A program made the position numbers and the translations under genes. This document shows, piece by piece, positions 5,861 through 6,574 of a stretch of DNA of 6,574 bases. This DNA is from Candidatus Omnitrophota bacterium (GTDB lineage Bacteria > Omnitrophota > Gorgyraeia > 2-01-FULL-45-10): the NCBI GenBank assembly GCA_026387135.1, contig JAPLMH010000111.1, forward strand, positions 1-6,574, in the 5' to 3' direction. The notes under the pieces were generated by a model, which was given only the letters and a program-made list of their open reading frames with translations, had not been told where the DNA came from and made no database searches. Numbering within the stretch: the first letter of the stretch is position 1; each line of letters opens with the position of its first letter.

Positions 5861-6574
5861 ATGTCAAAAGTTGCGTCAGAAGTTACAGTAAAAACGGTCG
5901 CGGGCTTAATGGTAAGCGGCGCTAAGAAGCTATACGCCGAGGCCGAAGATTTTTTAAATAAAGCAATAAAGGAAAAAGGCCCAAGTGCGCACGTGGGTTT
6001 CCCTGAGACTGCATTCTATCTTCCTTTGGCCAACGCTCTTTTAGGATTAGAGACGAAGACGTTATCGGATGCGAAGAAGATATTATCTACCGCCAAGACA
6101 TTATTAGCCGACGTACCTGCTTTGAAAGACGCTTTAAATTCCGGAGTTGCCGGCATACTCGCAGAAGAATTGATATGTGCCTTACGGTATCTTTACGGCA
6201 AAGAGCCGCAAGAGGGCTGTCCCGGATTCCTACCCGATACATTACTGAGAAGCCTCGGTATTCAGCTTGTGGATGGAAGGATATCGGGTATTGCGGTGAT
6301 ATTGGGTAAGGCAAAAGATGATAAGTCAGCTGTCGATATCGTCAGAGACTTGCAGAAGCGCAACATCCTGACGCTCGTAGGCGGTAATGTCGACGGCGTA
6401 AGCATAATAGACCAGCTAAAAGACGGCGGCCTGAATATGGGGCTGGAATCTTATGTGGTTCCTTTTGGCCGCGATACGACCTCGATAGTATACGTGCTTA
6501 ACTTTGCGATAAGGGCGGCTTTGACATTTGGTGGAATAAAAGCCGGCAATACTAAGGCCTGCGTCGATTATGTG
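5861..6574 (+). CDS. acsB: Acetyl-CoA synthase subunit of CODH/ACS, N-terminal part (runs off right edge)
   Basis: AcsB condenses a methyl group, CO and CoA to acetyl-CoA at a nickel/iron-sulfur A-cluster. The frame is open to the window end, so only 238 residues are visible of roughly 700-740 in the family. What is seen is the N-terminal domain that docks onto carbon monoxide dehydrogenase. Recognisable segments compared with the Moorella protein are HVGFPETAFYLP near 44-55, ILAEELICALRYL, GFLPDTLLRSLGIQLVDG, GIAVILGKAKD, ESYVVPFGRDTTSIV and NFAIRAALTFGGI near the end. Archaeal CdhC proteins lack this domain, so the protein is of the bacterial type. The A-cluster cysteines lie beyond the window, so intactness cannot be judged. 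The start is 12 bases after metF, with a strong ribosome site, and belongs to the same transcription unit. ATG 5858 is an alternative that adds one Met. The CODH subunit, corrinoid protein and methyltransferase probably lie downstream, but none is visible. Confidence 0.93.
   Translation, partial: MSKVASEVTVKTVAGLMVSGAKKLYAEAEDFLNKAIKEKGPSAHVGFPETAFYLPLANALLGLETKTLSDAKKILSTAKTLLADVPALKDALNSGVAGILAEELICALRYLYGKEPQEGCPGFLPDTLLRSLGIQLVDGRISGIAVILGKAKDDKSAVDIVRDLQKRNILTLVGGNVDGVSIIDQLKDGGLNMGLESYVVPFGRDTTSIVYVLNFAIRAALTFGGIKAGNTKACVDYV

Overview
This window carries a methyl-branch Wood-Ljungdahl (reductive acetyl-CoA) operon on the + strand, preceded by the 3' end of an unusual multidomain gene. 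The organism is probably a bacterium of the Omnitrophota (OP3) type. That is an inference from three things: a complete folate methyl branch running straight into a bacterial-type acsB, moderate GC, and an upstream protein built of modules joined by Pro/Ala/Gln/Ser linkers, a style I associate with the very large proteins of that phylum. An acetogenic clostridium or another WLP-bearing bacterium cannot be excluded from this sequence alone.

Layout: (1) Positions 2-1831 hold the C-terminal part of a protein whose reading frame is still open at the left edge. It has a complete aldo/keto reductase barrel with all four catalytic residues, then a linker, a winged-helix-like segment and about 240 residues I do not recognise. 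The barrel is bracketed by two near-identical linker-coding repeats. (2) Positions 1832-1900 are a short AT-rich gap with a good sigma70-like promoter, an 11-bp palindrome over the -10 region and a Shine-Dalgarno that points to ATG 1901. (3) Positions 1901-5848 hold fhs, fchA, folD and metF, tightly packed and overlapping by 34, 4 and 4 bases. (4) From 5861 to the right edge is the N-terminal third or so of acsB, the acetyl-CoA synthase subunit of the CODH/ACS complex.

Working together, Fhs joins formate to tetrahydrofolate, FchA closes 10-formyl-THF to methenyl-THF, FolD reduces it to methylene-THF and MetF reduces that to methyl-THF. AcsB then condenses the methyl group (delivered by a corrinoid protein not in view) with CO and CoA. 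The direction in vivo, CO2 fixation or acetate oxidation, cannot be read from the sequence.

The most interesting point is in FolD. The lysine that catalyses the cyclohydrolase step in bifunctional FolD/MTHFD enzymes aligns with Gln54, and the nearby folate-site Asp aligns with Glu121. With a dedicated cyclohydrolase (FchA) encoded next door, this suggests FolD is now only a dehydrogenase. The window shows no sign of a mobile element, CRISPR array, tRNA or rRNA.
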